Source of the DNA: Burkholderiales bacterium
GTDB lineage: Bacteria; Pseudomonadota; Gammaproteobacteria; Burkholderiales; WYBJ01
DNA: 64,000 nt
NCBI GenBank assembly: GCA_022841915.1
Contig: JALHQN010000011.1
Location: forward strand, 62,001-126,000
Reading direction: 5' to 3'
The position numbers and the translations under genes were made by a program. Within the stretch, counting starts at the first letter, position 1. Every line of letters starts with the position of its first letter. Under the pieces are notes generated by a model. That model saw nothing but the letters and a program-made list of their open reading frames with translations, was not told the DNA's origin and made no database searches. Shown here piece after piece: positions 63,802 through 64,000 of this stretch.

Positions 63802-64000
63802 TCAGGCGGCCAGACGCTCCCGGAAATCGCACTCGAGGGTGACTTCGAGCAAATCGATAGCGGCCACCGCCAATTCGACCCGAGAGCCTGAAGGCAACTC
63901 GGGCAACGAGGGCACGCGCAGCACCAGCGGCAACCGCTCCATGCGCACGAGATTCTCCCGAATCACGCGGGCCGACAAGGTGCCGACCTGCTCCTGGAGG
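63802..64000 (-). CDS. RNB-family ribonuclease, C-terminal end, truncated by window edge
   Basis: No start lies inside the window, but the minus-strand frame ending at TGA 63804-63802 reads LSARVIRENLVRMERLPLV, LRVPSLPELPSGSRVELAV and AAIDLLEVTLECDFRERLAA. This matches the end of betaproteobacterial RNase II/R-like proteins, which are encoded just before tonB-aroE-mtgA. The catalytic part lies beyond the window. Confidence 0.75.
   Translation of the reverse strand, partial: LQEQVGTLSARVIRENLVRMERLPLVLRVPSLPELPSGSRVELAVAAIDLLEVTLECDFRERLAA

Overview
The window is high-GC, densely packed bacterial DNA. It looks chromosomal and betaproteobacterial, close to Burkholderiales, with no transposases, phage genes or RNA genes that I could see. 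The assignment rests on three Bug-family (TctC-like) periplasmic binding proteins, on gene orders typical of the class (rhodanese-grxC-secB-gpsA beside divergent gpmI-envC-ctpA-thiF; dacC-dat-DUF493-lipB-lipA; polA near DUF2782 and thrB; leuS-lptE-holA; RNB nuclease-tonB-aroE-mtgA), and on an OxyR with Cys199/Cys208. Both edges cut a gene: an Asp/Glu racemase-like protein on the left and an RNB-type ribonuclease on the right.

Layout. 1-1.6 kb: racemase-like protein and a Bug solute-binding protein. 1.8-5.1 kb (minus): an HPr-rel-A locus with an HprK-related kinase, a nucleotidyltransferase, a PqqD-like peptide chaperone and a small Tat-like exported protein that may be its substrate. 5.2-8.6 kb (minus): 6PGDH-like dehydrogenase, DUF3014 protein, DadA. 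9.0-15.5 kb (plus): a catabolic-looking cluster with a conserved unknown protein, a D-2-hydroxyacid dehydrogenase, a Bug protein, GMP reductase, a UGSC-family selenoprotein read through an in-frame TGA, a duplicated dimeric-barrel protein and a divergent crotonase. 15.6-19.2 kb: HDOD protein, small membrane protein, ParD/ParE toxin-antitoxin pair, a decayed topoisomerase IB, OsmC and RidA-like proteins. 19.3-30.6 kb: trmL, the gpsA/secB/grxC/rhodanese operon, gpmI-envC-ctpA, thiF/moeB-like, slmA, a HAD nucleotidase and argB.

30.9-46.7 kb: dacC-dat-DUF493-lipB-lipA, TlpA-like and DUF4197 genes with colliding start codons, polA (proofreading site degenerate), LOG-family protein, DUF2782, thrB, a membrane protein, uvrD, GST and a Cys-form SelW-like protein. 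46.7-51.2 kb: CtaG-like protein, surface-adhesin-E-like protein, oxyR, a response regulator fused to a HATPase, and a FecR/SPOR protein. 51.4-58.7 kb: leuS-lptE-holA-proA and a lipoyl-domain dihydrolipoamide dehydrogenase. 58.8-64 kb: HDOD protein, Bug protein, mtgA, aroE, tonB and the RNB nuclease end.

The two strongest points of novelty are the UGSC selenoprotein, with a plausible bacterial SECIS hairpin just after the TGA inside a catabolic-looking operon, and the HPr-rel-A locus with its candidate exported substrate encoded 7 nt upstream of the PqqD-like chaperone. All assignments come from reading the sequence and from recalled family features; no database search was run.
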